Shown here: in pieces, positions 1 through 6,703 of the stretch
How the letters are laid out: each line of letters begins with the position of its first letter
Numbering within the stretch: position 1 is the stretch's first letter
Source: Bacillota bacterium
Lineage (GTDB): Bacteria > Bacillota > Clostridia > Lachnospirales > Lachnospiraceae
Assembly (NCBI GenBank): GCA_023387655.1
Contig: JAEWHR010000132.1
Location: 1 to 16,276, forward strand
DNA length: 16,276 nucleotides
Direction of reading: 5' to 3'
Notes under the pieces: model-generated
What the model was told of the DNA's origin: nothing
Databases searched by the model: none
The model's input: only the letters and a program-made list of their open reading frames with translations
Program-made: the position numbers and the translations under genes

Positions 1-1340
1 AGGTTAGTGAAGAATTTAAAAATAGCTTTGACTTAAATGATTTTTATAGTGATACCATATCGGTAGACCGTGCTGCTGTAGTAGAAACTAGCCAAGATGC
101 GCTTGATGTTCGAATACATATGATAAATCAAGCAAAAGAAAAAATTGCAATTTCGTCATTTTCTATTAAGCATGACCGCAGCTGTAACGAAATCGCTAGC
201 GTCGTCTTAGCTGCAGCCAACCGTGGCGTTAAGGTTCAAATAATCGTAGATGGTTTAACAGGTTATATCGATATGAACTCAGATCCAATTTATTATGCTC
301 TGGGAACACATGAAAATGTAGAAATTCGCTATTATAACATGCTAAATTTATTAAAACCCTGGACTGCAAATGGTAGACTCCATGATAAATATCTAATTAT
401 CGATGATTCCTTATTGCTCCTAGGTGGTAGAAATATCTCGGATTATTTTCTTGGTGAATATAATACCGATGTTTTAAGTTACGATAGAGATATCTTTGTA
501 TTTAATACCGCTGCCAAAACAAATAGAAGTGATGAAAGTGTGTTGTCACAAGTTTGGAGTTATTTTGAAACAGTTTGGAATGCAAAAGAAAGTGAACCAG
601 TATTTGACCGCATCCCAAGGTATAAGAAGAATAAAGTTACAAAAGCTTATGAAACTCTTGGTTCCATCTATCAGGATTTAAAAACAAACCAACCACAACT
701 TTTTACCGAAGTGGACTATGTTCCTATCACTGTTCCAACGAATAAAATCAGCTTAATCACAAATCCAATTCATATCATGGCAAAAGAACCACATATCTGG
801 TATCAGATGGTGGAACTTATGAAAAATGCCAAGAAACGTGTTTATATTCAAACTCCATATGCTGTATTTGATTCTGATATGTACGATGACATGAAAAAAA
901 TTAGCAACAACGTACCTGATGTTCGAATGCTAATTAACTCAACCGCTGGTGGCGATAATTTTATGGCTTCCTCGGACTATACCTTCAATAAGCCTAAGGT
1001 TATCAAAACTGGAGTACAGATTTACGAATTTCAAGGAGAACACTCCATGCATGATAAATCCGTATTAATTGATGATGATATTTCAATTATCGGCTCCTTT
1101 AATGCCGATATGCGGAGCGCTTATCTAGACACTGAAGTTATGCTAGTGGTTCATGGTACTGAATTTAATAAACAACTAGAATCTTATATGTATGCAATGC
1201 AAGATAAGTCACTTCCTGTTCTTTCCGATGGAAGCTATGGAACCAATGGAGATGTCAATCCCCTTGACATGTCCACTGGAAAGAAGATGCTCTTTAACAT
1301 TACCTCTGTTGTATTTCAGTTGTTCCGCTTTTTATTATAA
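1..1340 (+). CDS. Phospholipase D family protein, cardiolipin synthase (ClsC)-like, 5'-truncated by the window edge
   Basis: The frame is open from base 3 to the stop at 1338-1340, giving 445 residues. The ATG at 120 is internal: the upstream codons read in the same style and include the D-A-L-x-x-R-x-x-M-I stretch typical of the start of a PLD domain, so the true start lies left of the window. Two catalytic HxKxxxxD motifs are visible. The first is HDKYLIID from base 381, followed by GGRN. The second is HDKSVLID from base 1050, followed by GSFNADMRS and a TEVMLVV stretch. Two HKD motifs are characteristic of bacterial cardiolipin synthases and related phosphatidyltransferases, which join phospholipid head groups at the membrane. 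The GGRN and GSFN-x-D-x-RS motifs recall ClsC/YmdC-type enzymes. The substrate cannot be read from sequence, and any N-terminal membrane segment is outside the window. It is convergent with hslO and separated from it by a bidirectional terminator. Confidence 0.9.
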   Translation, partial: VSEEFKNSFDLNDFYSDTISVDRAAVVETSQDALDVRIHMINQAKEKIAISSFSIKHDRSCNEIASVVLAAANRGVKVQIIVDGLTGYIDMNSDPIYYALGTHENVEIRYYNMLNLLKPWTANGRLHDKYLIIDDSLLLLGGRNISDYFLGEYNTDVLSYDRDIFVFNTAAKTNRSDESVLSQVWSYFETVWNAKESEPVFDRIPRYKKNKVTKAYETLGSIYQDLKTNQPQLFTEVDYVPITVPTNKISLITNPIHIMAKEPHIWYQMVELMKNAKKRVYIQTPYAVFDSDMYDDMKKISNNVPDVRMLINSTAGGDNFMASSDYTFNKPKVIKTGVQIYEFQGEHSMHDKSVLIDDDISIIGSFNADMRSAYLDTEVMLVVHGTEFNKQLESYMYAMQDKSLPVLSDGSYGTNGDVNPLDMSTGKKMLFNITSVVFQLFRFLL

Positions 1341-1415
1341 CGTTAACTTAGTACAGTAGTCACCACTTGTATTTATGATAGCTGAATGTTTATGTTATCT
1401 AAGATATCATTTATA

Positions 1416-1454
1416 ACAATTATGACCACCGGCATAGCTGGTGGTCATAATTGT
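1416..1454. terminator. Long near-perfect hairpin downstream of the PLD gene
   Basis: A 15-bp perfect inverted repeat (1416-1430 with 1440-1454) extends by a G-U and two G-C pairs to a three-base loop at 1434-1436. It lies 75 bp after the PLD stop. Neither strand has a proper T-run after the stem, so it may be an mRNA 3'-end stabiliser or processing structure rather than a strict Rho-independent terminator. Confidence 0.55.
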
Positions 1455-1570
1455 AGCTAGATATAATAAAAAACGAGCTCATGGTTTTAATGTAACTAGA
1501 TATACTAAAAAAACGAACTCGTGGTTTCATTGTAGCTGGATACAATAAAAAACGGAGAGGACTGTAATCA
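1452..1570. repeat. Three tandem direct repeats of about 39-40 bp, third copy diverged
   Basis: Units begin at 1452 (39 bp), 1491 (40 bp) and 1531. Each opens with TGTA(G/A)CT(A/G)GATA followed by an A-run and ACG. The first two continue with GA(G/A)CTC(A/G)TGGTTT. The third keeps the first half but then changes into the left arm of the terminator at 1549-1590. This 315-bp gap (1341-1655) holds these repeats, the two hairpins and no gene that I can support. Confidence 0.7.
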
Positions 1571-1590
1571 AACTTAGTCCTCTTCGTTTT
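1549..1590. terminator. Bidirectional Rho-independent terminator between PLD gene and hslO
   Basis: A 15-bp stem (1549-1563 with 1576-1590, one G-U pair) surrounds a 12-base loop. On the + strand the stem ends in TTTTATTATT. On the - strand it ends in a T-run complementary to the A-run at 1547-1552. It is therefore well placed to end both the PLD transcript and the convergent hslO transcript. Confidence 0.85.
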
Positions 1591-1655
1591 ATTATTCCAC
1601 TTATCGCGTCTTGATTAATGAATGACTATTTCCTTCGCAGCTAAAATAAGTAATA

Positions 1656-2534
1656 TTATTTACTTCTTGCTATAATATCTTTTAACTCCTCAACTGAAAA
1701 TTTATAATTCGTATTACAAAAATGACAGTTCACTTCAATTGGCTTTCCGTCATCAATCATTTCTTGAATATCTTTCTTTCCGATACTTACAATGGCCTTC
1801 TCCACACGTTCTTTCGAACAATTACAACTAAACTGGGTTGGAACCTTATCTAATATCGTAAGACCCAATTCTCCTAGCAACTCTTCTAATATTTCTTCCG
1901 GTGTCATACCTTTATCTAGCATTGAAGTAACTGATGTTATATTCCCAATCTTTTCTTCTAATTTTGCAATTACTTCCTCTTCTGCAAATGGTAACAGCTG
2001 AATGATAAATCCTCCTGCACATCTTACTGTATTATCACGATTCATCAATACACCAAGCGCTACAGAAGATGGAACTTGCTCAGAGGTTGCAAAATAATAG
2101 GTCAAGTCCTCTGCAATTTCCCCTGTCACTAAGTCGGTTTGGCCAACATATGGTTCCTTCAGCCCCATATCTTTAATTACACTAAGAACACCGATGTCTA
2201 GTGCTTTACCAACATCTAATTTTCCTTTCGGACTAGGAGGGAGATTAACAACATTTTGATAAGCATATCCTTTCACATTTGCATTGGAATCTGCCGTCAC
2301 AGTTAACCCCTCAATTGGGCCACTGCATGCAATCTTTAATGTTAAAAGATCCTTTTCCCCCTTCATCATACTGCCCATCATTGCTCCAGCAGTTAATAAT
2401 CTTCCAAGTGCCGCTGTTACAACAGGACTTGTATTATGTGCCCTTCTCGCAGTTTCAACGATATCCGTTGAAACACAGGCGAATGCACGTATCTGGCTAT
2501 TAGCCGCAGTTGCACGTATTATATAATCCTTCAT
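1656..2534 (-). CDS. hslO: Redox-regulated molecular chaperone Hsp33
   Basis: The protein is 292 aa, the usual size for Hsp33, a cytosolic holdase that binds unfolding proteins under oxidative stress. The C-terminal redox switch is intact: C-x-C at residues 237 and 239 (FSCNCS) and C-x-x-C at 270 and 273 (CHFC). In this family these four cysteines bind zinc when reduced and form disulfides that activate the chaperone when oxidised. The N-terminal body is typical (RATAANSQIRAF, LGRLLTAGAMM, and GEIAEDLTYYFATSEQVPS). An upstream in-frame ATG at 2546 exists but has no ribosome binding site. The ATG at 2534 has GAGG at 2541-2544 about six bases upstream and gives the MKDYIIRA start usual in the family. 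It lies 67 bp downstream of the methyltransferase on the same strand and probably shares its transcript. Confidence 0.96.
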   Translation of the reverse strand: MKDYIIRATAANSQIRAFACVSTDIVETARRAHNTSPVVTAALGRLLTAGAMMGSMMKGEKDLLTLKIACSGPIEGLTVTADSNANVKGYAYQNVVNLPPSPKGKLDVGKALDIGVLSVIKDMGLKEPYVGQTDLVTGEIAEDLTYYFATSEQVPSSVALGVLMNRDNTVRCAGGFIIQLLPFAEEEVIAKLEEKIGNITSVTSMLDKGMTPEEILEELLGELGLTILDKVPTQFSCNCSKERVEKAIVSIGKKDIQEMIDDGKPIEVNCHFCNTNYKFSVEELKDIIARSK

Positions 2535-2540
2535 CATTTT

Positions 2541-2544
2541 CCTC
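2541..2544 (-). promoter_or_regulatory. Ribosome binding site deciding the hslO start
   Basis: GAGG precedes the second of two adjacent ATGs (2534) with six bases between, and lies inside the longer reading frame that opens at 2546. This favours the 292-residue protein. Confidence 0.6.
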
Positions 2545-2563
2545 ATTTCTGTGTTACTTATAG

Positions 2564-2592
2564 TCTATAATCCGTTTGTGGATGCAGAGCAA
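2564..2592 (-). promoter_or_regulatory. Possible hslO promoter (weak)
   Basis: On the - strand TTGCTC (2587-2592) is followed after 17 bases by TATAGA (2564-2569). Each box matches the sigma-A consensus at 4 of 6 positions. It would give hslO a transcript of its own, independent of the methyltransferase. I saw no CIRCE or CtsR-type heat-shock operator. Confidence 0.3.
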
Positions 2593-2601
2593 ATACAAAC
2601 T

Positions 2602-3426
2602 TTATAAATACAACTTATTCTCTTGTTTTTTCTCCCTTGCAATGATGTAAATACGTTCACTGTCTTTCGTCGGTGCATTCCTCGTCATTGCATCATAAGC
2701 AGTCACATATTCCATTCCTGCTTCTGTTAATAAAGATATAATTTCTTCAAGTTCATAAGCTCTTTGGTAATGAGTTTCTTCCCATCTTTCATAAAGATTT
2801 CTTTCATAAGGTTGAGCTGTTTCTAATTCCTCATCTTCAAGCTCAATCTCCGTTTTTTTATAAATTGTAATATCATATTGATTGATTGCTTCTTTTTCAT
2901 GATAATAGTTCTCCCAGATAAAGCTGCAATCCTCTCTATTTTCGGCAATCGTTGTTTCACCAAGGATATCTCTGTATTTATGAATTGTGTTCATATCAAA
3001 AATAAATATTCCTTGTGGATCTAAATAATTATTCACTAAACGAAAGACTTGCTTAAGTTCTTCCGGTTCTGTTATATAATTCATACTATCACAAATGCTA
3101 ACCACTGCGGAAACAGTACCATATAACTCAAATTCTCTCATATCTTGATTCAGGTATAAAATATCATCAAAAGAATACCCTGCATCCATATCTTTTTCTC
3201 TAGCGATTTCCAACATGTCTTCTGATAAATCAATTCCAATCATGTTATATCCACGCTCAAATAATCTTCTGGTTATACTCCCGGTACCACAACCAAGTTC
3301 CAGTATTAAACCATCCTTTACTCCATACTCTCTTAATAATCCAACAAGATACTCTGACCATTCCTCATAAGGAACATTATCCATAAATGTATCATAAACT
3401 TCAGCAAAACCTGTATATGCTTGCAT
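2602..3426 (-). CDS. Class I SAM-dependent methyltransferase
   Basis: The protein is 274 aa. The SAM-binding motif I is clear at residues 42-49 (LELGCGTG), followed by the acidic residue of motif II at Asp66 (GIDLSEDM) and a DMR acidic segment near residue 95. The N-terminus (Y-T-G-F-A-E-V-Y-D) is typical of the Firmicutes YqeM/small-molecule methyltransferase type that is often found near housekeeping genes. The substrate cannot be assigned. The start is supported by GGGAGGAG about seven bases upstream. A consensus-like promoter lies about 110 bp upstream (3534-3562). hslO follows 67 bp downstream on the same strand. Confidence 0.88.
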   Translation of the reverse strand: MQAYTGFAEVYDTFMDNVPYEEWSEYLVGLLREYGVKDGLILELGCGTGSITRRLFERGYNMIGIDLSEDMLEIAREKDMDAGYSFDDILYLNQDMREFELYGTVSAVVSICDSMNYITEPEELKQVFRLVNNYLDPQGIFIFDMNTIHKYRDILGETTIAENREDCSFIWENYYHEKEAINQYDITIYKKTEIELEDEELETAQPYERNLYERWEETHYQRAYELEEIISLLTEAGMEYVTAYDAMTRNAPTKDSERIYIIAREKKQENKLYL

Positions 3427-3490
3427 TCTAGATCTCCTCCCAGTAAAAGGGTTCTTTCTTAATGGTTTGATTCCATCAAAAAGGACTGAA

Positions 3491-3523
3491 GTAAAGTGGT
3501 ATCAAATTTATACCTAACTTTAC
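3491..3523 (-). other. Imperfect inverted repeat at the predicted 5' end of the methyltransferase mRNA
   Basis: GTAAAGTGGTAT (3491-3502) pairs with 3510-3523, with a two-base bulge. It begins only a few bases after the transcription start expected from the promoter at 3534-3562. It could be a 5' mRNA-stabilising hairpin, or a repressor operator just downstream of +1. Confidence 0.45.
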
Positions 3524-3533
3524 AACAGCCCCT

Positions 3534-3562
3534 ATTATATCATTATTCCATTGTTGCTTCAA
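3534..3562 (-). promoter_or_regulatory. Sigma-A-type promoter of the methyltransferase-hslO unit
   Basis: On the - strand TTGAAG (3557-3562) and a perfect TATAAT (3534-3539) are separated by exactly 17 bases. It lies between the end of xylB and the methyltransferase, so this unit need not depend on xylose control. No convincing terminator was seen after xylB, so read-through is possible. Confidence 0.75.
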
Positions 3563-3605
3563 TGTATTCTAAAATGAAATCTAATAACTGTAATCTTACC
3601 CTCTC

Positions 3606-5072
3606 TTACAGCATGGAATATACTGGCTTAAGAGCTGGATATAATTGGCGAAATACCTCGTATTTCTTATTATACTTCTCAACCAAAGCCGGTTCCTGAG
3701 GAATCGTATCCGTAACACGAATTAATTTATCTGCTGCCTCAGATACGGACTCGTAAGCACCGCAGCCAACTGCTGCAAGCATTGCTGCACCATATCCAGG
3801 TCCTTCTTCGCAAGCTAATTTTTCCACTGTTACATCTAAGATGTTGGCTACTAACTTACACCAAAGATCACTTTTTGCTCCACCACCGATTAATCTGACA
3901 CGCTCTACTGTAACACCAAAAGAACGAGCGATTTCAACAGCATCACGAAGCGCAAAGGTAACACCTTCTAACACTGCTAGTGTCATATTTCCTCTTGTTG
4001 TGTTCATTGACATACCAATAAATGCACCACGTGCCGATGGATCGTTATGAGGAGTTCTCTCACCCATAAGATATGGAAGGAAGTAAACCTCATTTTCTCC
4101 TAAATTTCCTATCTCTTGCTGTTCTTTTGCGAATTCTTTGGTTTTTAAGATATCTTCCATCCACCATTTGTTTGCAGATGCAGCACAAAGCATACAGCCA
4201 AGGAAATGGAATTTTCCATTTGCATGGGCAAAGGAGTGAAGTGCATTATTTTCGTCAACAGCAAAATTATCCGAAGCAATAAATACTGTACCGGAAGTTC
4301 CAAGGGATACACTACACATACCATGTTCTATGGTTCCCGTTCCAATTGCTCCTGCTGCATTATCACCTGCTCCTGCAATCACCTTTACATTTGTCGTAAG
4401 GCCTAATTCTTCTGCAGCTGTCTCAGTAAGTGTTCCAACCACTTCATAGCTTTCATAGATATTAGCGAGTTGATTTTTATGTATTCCTACAATTTCAATC
4501 ATCTCATCGCTCCAACACTTATGTTCCACATCAAACAACAACATTCCAGATGCATCCGAAACATCAGTGCAGTGAACTCCAGTAAAGCGATATGCGAGGT
4601 AATCCTTAGGTAACATGATTTTTGAAATACGATTAAAAATCTCTGGTTCATGTTTCTTAACCCATAGAAGTTTTGGTGCAGTAAACCCTGTTAAAGCCAT
4701 ATTCGCAGTATATTGAGAGATTTTTTCTCTTCCTATAACATTATTTAAGTAATCGCATTCTTCTCCCGTTCTACCATCGTTCCAAAGAATTGCAGGTCTA
4801 AGTACTTCGTCATTGCTATCTAGGATGACAAGACCATGCATCTGTCCACCAAAGCTGATTCCTGCAACTTCTTCTTTCTTCACCCCACTGATTAGTTCTT
4901 TCATTCCAGCAACACTCTGACGATACCAATCCACCGGATTTTGTTCTGACCAACCGGTTTTTGGGAAGAATAAATCATATTCCTTGGAAACCATTTTAGT
5001 AATTTCGCCATTTTCCTTCATTAACACAAGCTTCACAGAAGAAGTTCCCAAATCAATACCAATATAATACAT
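3606..5072 (-). CDS. xylB: Xylulokinase
   Basis: The protein is 488 aa, full length for an FGGY-family kinase. It phosphorylates D-xylulose to xylulose 5-phosphate with ATP, feeding the pentose phosphate pathway. The N-terminal phosphate-binding signature GIDLGTSSVK is at residues 5-14 and the xylulokinase-type sugar-site motif GGQMHGL at 75-81. The catalytic Asp is expected at 237 within GAGDNAAGAIG, and SLGTSGTVF (256-264) and IGGGAKSDLW belong to the C-terminal ATP-binding half. The start is preceded by GGGAGG at good spacing. A divergent ROK repressor and a palindromic operator at 5187-5213 make xylose the likely inducer. No xylA or transporter gene is adjacent. Confidence 0.95.
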   Translation of the reverse strand: MYYIGIDLGTSSVKLVLMKENGEITKMVSKEYDLFFPKTGWSEQNPVDWYRQSVAGMKELISGVKKEEVAGISFGGQMHGLVILDSNDEVLRPAILWNDGRTGEECDYLNNVIGREKISQYTANMALTGFTAPKLLWVKKHEPEIFNRISKIMLPKDYLAYRFTGVHCTDVSDASGMLLFDVEHKCWSDEMIEIVGIHKNQLANIYESYEVVGTLTETAAEELGLTTNVKVIAGAGDNAAGAIGTGTIEHGMCSVSLGTSGTVFIASDNFAVDENNALHSFAHANGKFHFLGCMLCAASANKWWMEDILKTKEFAKEQQEIGNLGENEVYFLPYLMGERTPHNDPSARGAFIGMSMNTTRGNMTLAVLEGVTFALRDAVEIARSFGVTVERVRLIGGGAKSDLWCKLVANILDVTVEKLACEEGPGYGAAMLAAVGCGAYESVSEAADKLIRVTDTIPQEPALVEKYNKKYEVFRQLYPALKPVYSML

Positions 5073-5186
5073 CTGCTACCTCCCACATCACTCTATCTTT
5101 TTAATTACCTCATTTGTGCAACATCATTTATCGTTGATTAAAAACTTTTTTGAAAGATTTTACTTTCACTCTTTCGTTTAAGTCCC

Positions 5187-5213
5187 TATATTGTTTATTT
5201 ACTAAACAATATA
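5187..5213. promoter_or_regulatory. Palindromic XylR-type operator between xylB and the ROK repressor
   Basis: The perfect 11-bp arms TATATTGTTTA (5187-5197) and TAAACAATATA (5203-5213) flank a five-base spacer. ATTGTTTA...TAAACAAT is the kind of site bound by XylR repressors of the ROK family in Gram-positive bacteria. The palindrome covers the likely -35 of the repressor gene and the likely transcription start of xylB, so one bound dimer could repress both. Confidence 0.8.
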
Positions 5214-5226
5214 ATTATGGTATAAT
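5198..5226 (+). promoter_or_regulatory. Promoter of the ROK repressor gene (extended -10)
   Basis: A perfect TATAAT lies at 5221-5226, preceded by TGG, which forms an extended -10 (TGnTATAAT). A poor -35 (TTTACT, 5198-5203) sits 17 bases upstream inside the operator palindrome. The overlap implies autorepression. Confidence 0.65.
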
Positions 5227-5241
5227 CATAACAATATACAA
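5214..5241 (-). promoter_or_regulatory. Candidate xylB promoter overlapping the divergent repressor promoter
   Basis: On the - strand TTGTAT (5236-5241) is followed after 16 bases by CATAAT (5214-5219). The expected start near 5207 falls inside the operator palindrome, consistent with repression. The -35 is weak, and other placements are possible. Confidence 0.4.
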
Positions 5242-5259
5242 ATCGAGTGTCAAGAGAGA

Positions 5260-5282
5260 TTCTTAAGGTTTCTTTTTAAGAA
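5260..5282 (+). other. Small hairpin in the repressor 5' leader
   Basis: TTCTTAA (5260-5266) and TTAAGAA (5276-5282) form a seven-pair stem with a nine-base loop in the leader of the ROK gene. There is no T-run, so it is not a terminator. It may be incidental in this AT-rich stretch. Confidence 0.3.
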
Positions 5283-5325
5283 ATTGAAAAAATCTGACAC
5301 GTTAAAGAAAGGACGATATTCTATC

Positions 5326-6468
5326 ATGGTTTTAGGTAGTAAAGAACTTATACGAGATATAAATAGTAAGCTAGTGCTTGAAACAATTTTACAACATGAA
5401 CCTATCTCGCGCGCTGCCATCTCGAAAAAATTAGGACTTACCAAAGCCACTATCTCTGCAATCGTTAGTGATTTTATTAATGATAAATTGGTTCTGGAAA
5501 TCGGAAGTGAGGACACAGGGCTTGGTCGTAAACCAATTCTATTAAGTTTTCATAAAAAAGCCGGTTATGCTATCTGTGTGGACATTGAAGTCTCTAGAAT
5601 CTCCTGTATGATATCAGATCTAAAAGGGGAACAACGTAGTGTCAAGCAAATCAAAACACCTCCTGAATCAAATTTAGTACCCGTATTAATTGACCTAATA
5701 CAATCTATGGAATCTGAATATGAAAAAACACCTTATGGCCTTATTGGGATTGCCATTGGTATCCACGGTGTAGTCCATCAAAACGAGGTGTTATTTACCC
5801 CGTATTATCATTTAAATGACATAAATCTTTCAGAGCAATTAGGCAGTTATTTTGGTGTGCCAGTCTTTTTAGAAAATGAAGCAAATCTATCTGCACTTGG
5901 TGAAAAAGCATTTCTTCCAGAAACATATACTTCACTTGCAAATCTTAGCATCCACTCAGGAGTCGGTCTAGGTATTATTTTAAACAAAGAATTATACACT
6001 GGATACCATGGAAACGCTGGTGAATTTGGTCATACCATCGTAGTAATGAATGGTCGCACTTGCCCATGTGGAAATCAAGGTTGTCTCGAACAATATGCTT
6101 CTGAACGCGCTCTATTAAAAGAATTTCGTGAAGATGCTACACTGGATGATTTGCTAATAGCCTATGAGAAAAAAGAACCAAAAGCCCTTGAGGTAATGGA
6201 TCATTTTATTAACTACATGGCAGTTTGCGTAAATAATCTTCAAAATACCATTAGCCCAGAAATCATTATTATTAACAGTGCATTTACGAATGCCTATCCA
6301 GAATTAGCAGAGATGATTACCAAAAAAGTTAGCAATCGATTAGTGGATAAGATACCTTTGATAGCCTCTAACTTAAAAGATCATTCCATATTACTTGGTG
6401 GTATAACAGTCTTAGTGAAAAACTTCCTTGGAATTAAGAATCTTAGTTTAGGGAGCAAAAATTCCTAG
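5326..6468 (+). CDS. xylR: ROK family transcriptional repressor, XylR-type
   Basis: The protein is 380 aa from the ATG at 5326. An N-terminal winged helix-turn-helix (about residues 8-60, with ISRAAISKKLGLTKATISAIV) is followed by a ROK sugar-kinase-like domain. GIAIGIHGVV is a ROK signature. The zinc-binding C-x-C-G-x-x-G-C-x-E lies at residues 246-255, with the conserved His about residue 236 in GNAGEFGH. ROK repressors of this form release DNA on binding their sugar; xylose is inferred here from the divergent xylB. An in-frame TTG at 5284 would add 14 residues, but the ATG gives the expected N-terminus and has AAAGGA (5308-5313) 12 bases upstream, somewhat far. Transcription is divergent from xylB through a shared operator. 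A long terminator follows at 6573-6636. Confidence 0.88.
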   Translation: MVLGSKELIRDINSKLVLETILQHEPISRAAISKKLGLTKATISAIVSDFINDKLVLEIGSEDTGLGRKPILLSFHKKAGYAICVDIEVSRISCMISDLKGEQRSVKQIKTPPESNLVPVLIDLIQSMESEYEKTPYGLIGIAIGIHGVVHQNEVLFTPYYHLNDINLSEQLGSYFGVPVFLENEANLSALGEKAFLPETYTSLANLSIHSGVGLGIILNKELYTGYHGNAGEFGHTIVVMNGRTCPCGNQGCLEQYASERALLKEFREDATLDDLLIAYEKKEPKALEVMDHFINYMAVCVNNLQNTISPEIIIINSAFTNAYPELAEMITKKVSNRLVDKIPLIASNLKDHSILLGGITVLVKNFLGIKNLSLGSKNS

Positions 6469-6495
6469 TATTTGCTACTATCTTAGATTAGAGAG

Positions 6496-6571
6496 AAGAA
6501 TGGAGTAACGAAAGAAGAATGATGTAAATACAGAAGAATAATGTAAAGACAGAAGAATGAAGTAAAGACAG
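6496..6571. repeat. Four tandem 19-bp direct repeats
   Basis: The units start at 6496, 6515, 6534 and 6553, each exactly 19 bp, of the form AAGAATGATGTAAAGACAG with a few substitutions. They sit between the repressor stop and its terminator hairpin, so they would be transcribed into the 3' untranslated region of the repressor mRNA. No reading frame across them can be supported. Confidence 0.85.
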
Positions 6572-6572
6572 A

Positions 6573-6636
6573 CGCATAGGAATGTTTTATGAGAAGTATT
6601 AATACTTTTCAATGAAACTATCCTATGCGCCTTTTT
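6573..6636 (+). terminator. Rho-independent terminator of the ROK repressor gene
   Basis: The outer stem CGCATAGGA (6573-6581) pairs with TCCTATGCG (6621-6629). An inner stem (GTTTTAT with ATGAAAC) and a central near-palindrome around AGTATTAATACT extend it. CC and a five-T run (6632-6636) follow. Confidence 0.85.
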
Positions 6637-6649
6637 ATTATGCAAACAT

Positions 6650-6691
6650 AATGTCGGAGTTTTGAATTGTTTCTTCACATACTCCAACATT
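6650..6691 (-). terminator. Possible terminator of the lipid kinase gene
   Basis: Eleven-base arms (6650-6660 with 6681-6691, one G-U pair in the - strand RNA) follow the lipid kinase stop by about 12 bp on the - strand. The T-run after the stem is poor (TATGTTT), so termination may be weak or may rely on other sequence. Confidence 0.4.
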
Positions 6692-6703
6692 AATAAAGAA
6701 TCT

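Noticed and set aside
120..122. ATG at 120 as the real start of the phospholipase D gene
   Set aside because: The frame is open to base 3, and the codons before it encode conserved-looking PLD-domain sequence, so the gene is simply cut by the window edge.
2535..2546. ATG at 2546 as start of hslO
   Set aside because: There is no Shine-Dalgarno upstream of it, while GAGG is correctly placed for the ATG at 2534, which also gives the family's usual N-terminus.
5284..5325. TTG at 5284 as start of the ROK repressor
   Set aside because: The only upstream purine tract (AAGG) is about 14 bases away, and the added residues are not part of the usual ROK N-terminus. Kept only as an alternative.
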